51,241 nt of DNA from JBKQHQ01 sp052148715 (GTDB taxonomy: Bacteria > Pseudomonadota > Alphaproteobacteria > Rhizobiales > Xanthobacteraceae). Of the stretch, positions 51,120-51,241 are shown piece by piece. A program made the translations under genes and the position numbers. Below the pieces are notes generated by a model. That model was not told the DNA's origin, made no database searches, and saw only the letters and a program-made list of their open reading frames with translations. How positions within the stretch are numbered: the stretch's first letter is position 1; the number at the start of each line of letters is the position of its first letter. The stretch covers positions 1 through 51,241 of the forward strand of contig JBKQHQ010000177.1 of the NCBI GenBank assembly GCA_052148715.1. Reading direction: 5' to 3'.

Positions 51120-51241
51120 AGCATTTTCCGCTCGGATTGAATCGGGAGGATTCCCAACGGCTTGTCAATGAGCGAGGCTAGCCGCCTTGATTCGATTTTC
51201 GAGGGGGAACGATGCCAAGACCCTATTCTGGTGACTTGCGC
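51118..51241 (+). mobile_element. left end of an IS630-family insertion sequence (partial)
   Basis: From the kdpC stop onward the sequence reads GAGCATTTTCCGCTCGGATT and then an AATCGGGAGGATTCCC segment, consistent with an IS630 terminal region next to a TA dinucleotide, the family's target. A transposase reading frame starts at 51212. The right end and the second TA are outside the window, so the element cannot be fully verified. Confidence 0.6.
51212..51241 (+). CDS. IS630-family transposase, N-terminal fragment
   Basis: Only ten codons are present: MPRPYSGDLR. This matches the characteristic N-terminus of IS630-type transposases ((A/G)RPYS.DLRE). GAGGGGG precedes the ATG by about five bases. 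The gene continues past the window edge. Confidence 0.75.
   Translation, partial: MPRPYSGDLR

Noticed and set aside
1..51241. CRISPR arrays, tRNA and rRNA genes
   Set aside because: No regularly spaced direct repeats and no tRNA or rRNA signatures were recognised on either strand by eye; a covariance-model scan would be needed to exclude small RNAs.

Overview
This window looks like a chromosomal segment of a GC-rich alphaproteobacterium of the order Hyphomicrobiales (Bradyrhizobium/Xanthobacteraceae-like). This is inferred from gene content: Bug-type (TTT) solute receptors, a CO-dehydrogenase-like molybdenum hydroxylase, an Omp25/31-type barrel, FixK/FNR-type TTGA-N6-TCAA boxes, and abundant short palindromic repeats of rhizobial style. 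No rRNA, tRNA or CRISPR array was recognised.

Layout. Positions 1-125 are the 3' end (domains V and VI) of a group II intron whose body lies outside the window. From 0.2 to 2.2 kb are an EAL phosphodiesterase and pyrC. From 2.3 to 26 kb is a long catabolic stretch of short, often divergent units: a three-subunit molybdenum hydroxylase, a cupin, a Bug receptor, a SNF2 helicase/SWIM-protein pair, 3-hydroxyanthranilate dioxygenase, a luciferase-like monooxygenase, a fused LigB-LigA extradiol dioxygenase, several alpha/beta hydrolases, an SDR-ALDH-VOC operon, an enolase-superfamily enzyme, an Asp/Glu-racemase-family enzyme with an FAD monooxygenase, and a CoA transferase-hydrolase-VOC operon. This suggests degradation of (hetero)aromatic or cyclic acids, but no single pathway can be assigned. 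Palindromic repeat elements fill many gaps.

From 26 to 34.5 kb are an outer-membrane barrel protein with a clear terminator, a decayed zinc-ribbon fragment, a PcfJ-like protein, an ArsR-type regulator divergent from an MFS transporter, a tandem universal stress protein and a second MFS transporter.

From 34.5 to 51.1 kb the window carries two complete, non-identical Kdp high-affinity K+ ATPase operons arranged back to back. Operon 1 (minus strand) is micropeptide-kdpF-A-B-C-D-E. Operon 2 (plus strand) is micropeptide-kdpF-A-B-C. Each begins with a short one-helix peptide. The two peptides align without gaps over their first 16 residues, and each has a FixK/FNR-type box centred about 70-78 bp upstream of its start. 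Between the operons are two related small proteins, a CorC/TlyC-type CBS protein and several recurring AT-rich motifs. An IS630-type element begins at the stop codon of the second kdpC and runs off the right edge. The paired kdp heads with shared peptide and shared predicted oxygen control are the most interesting part of the window.
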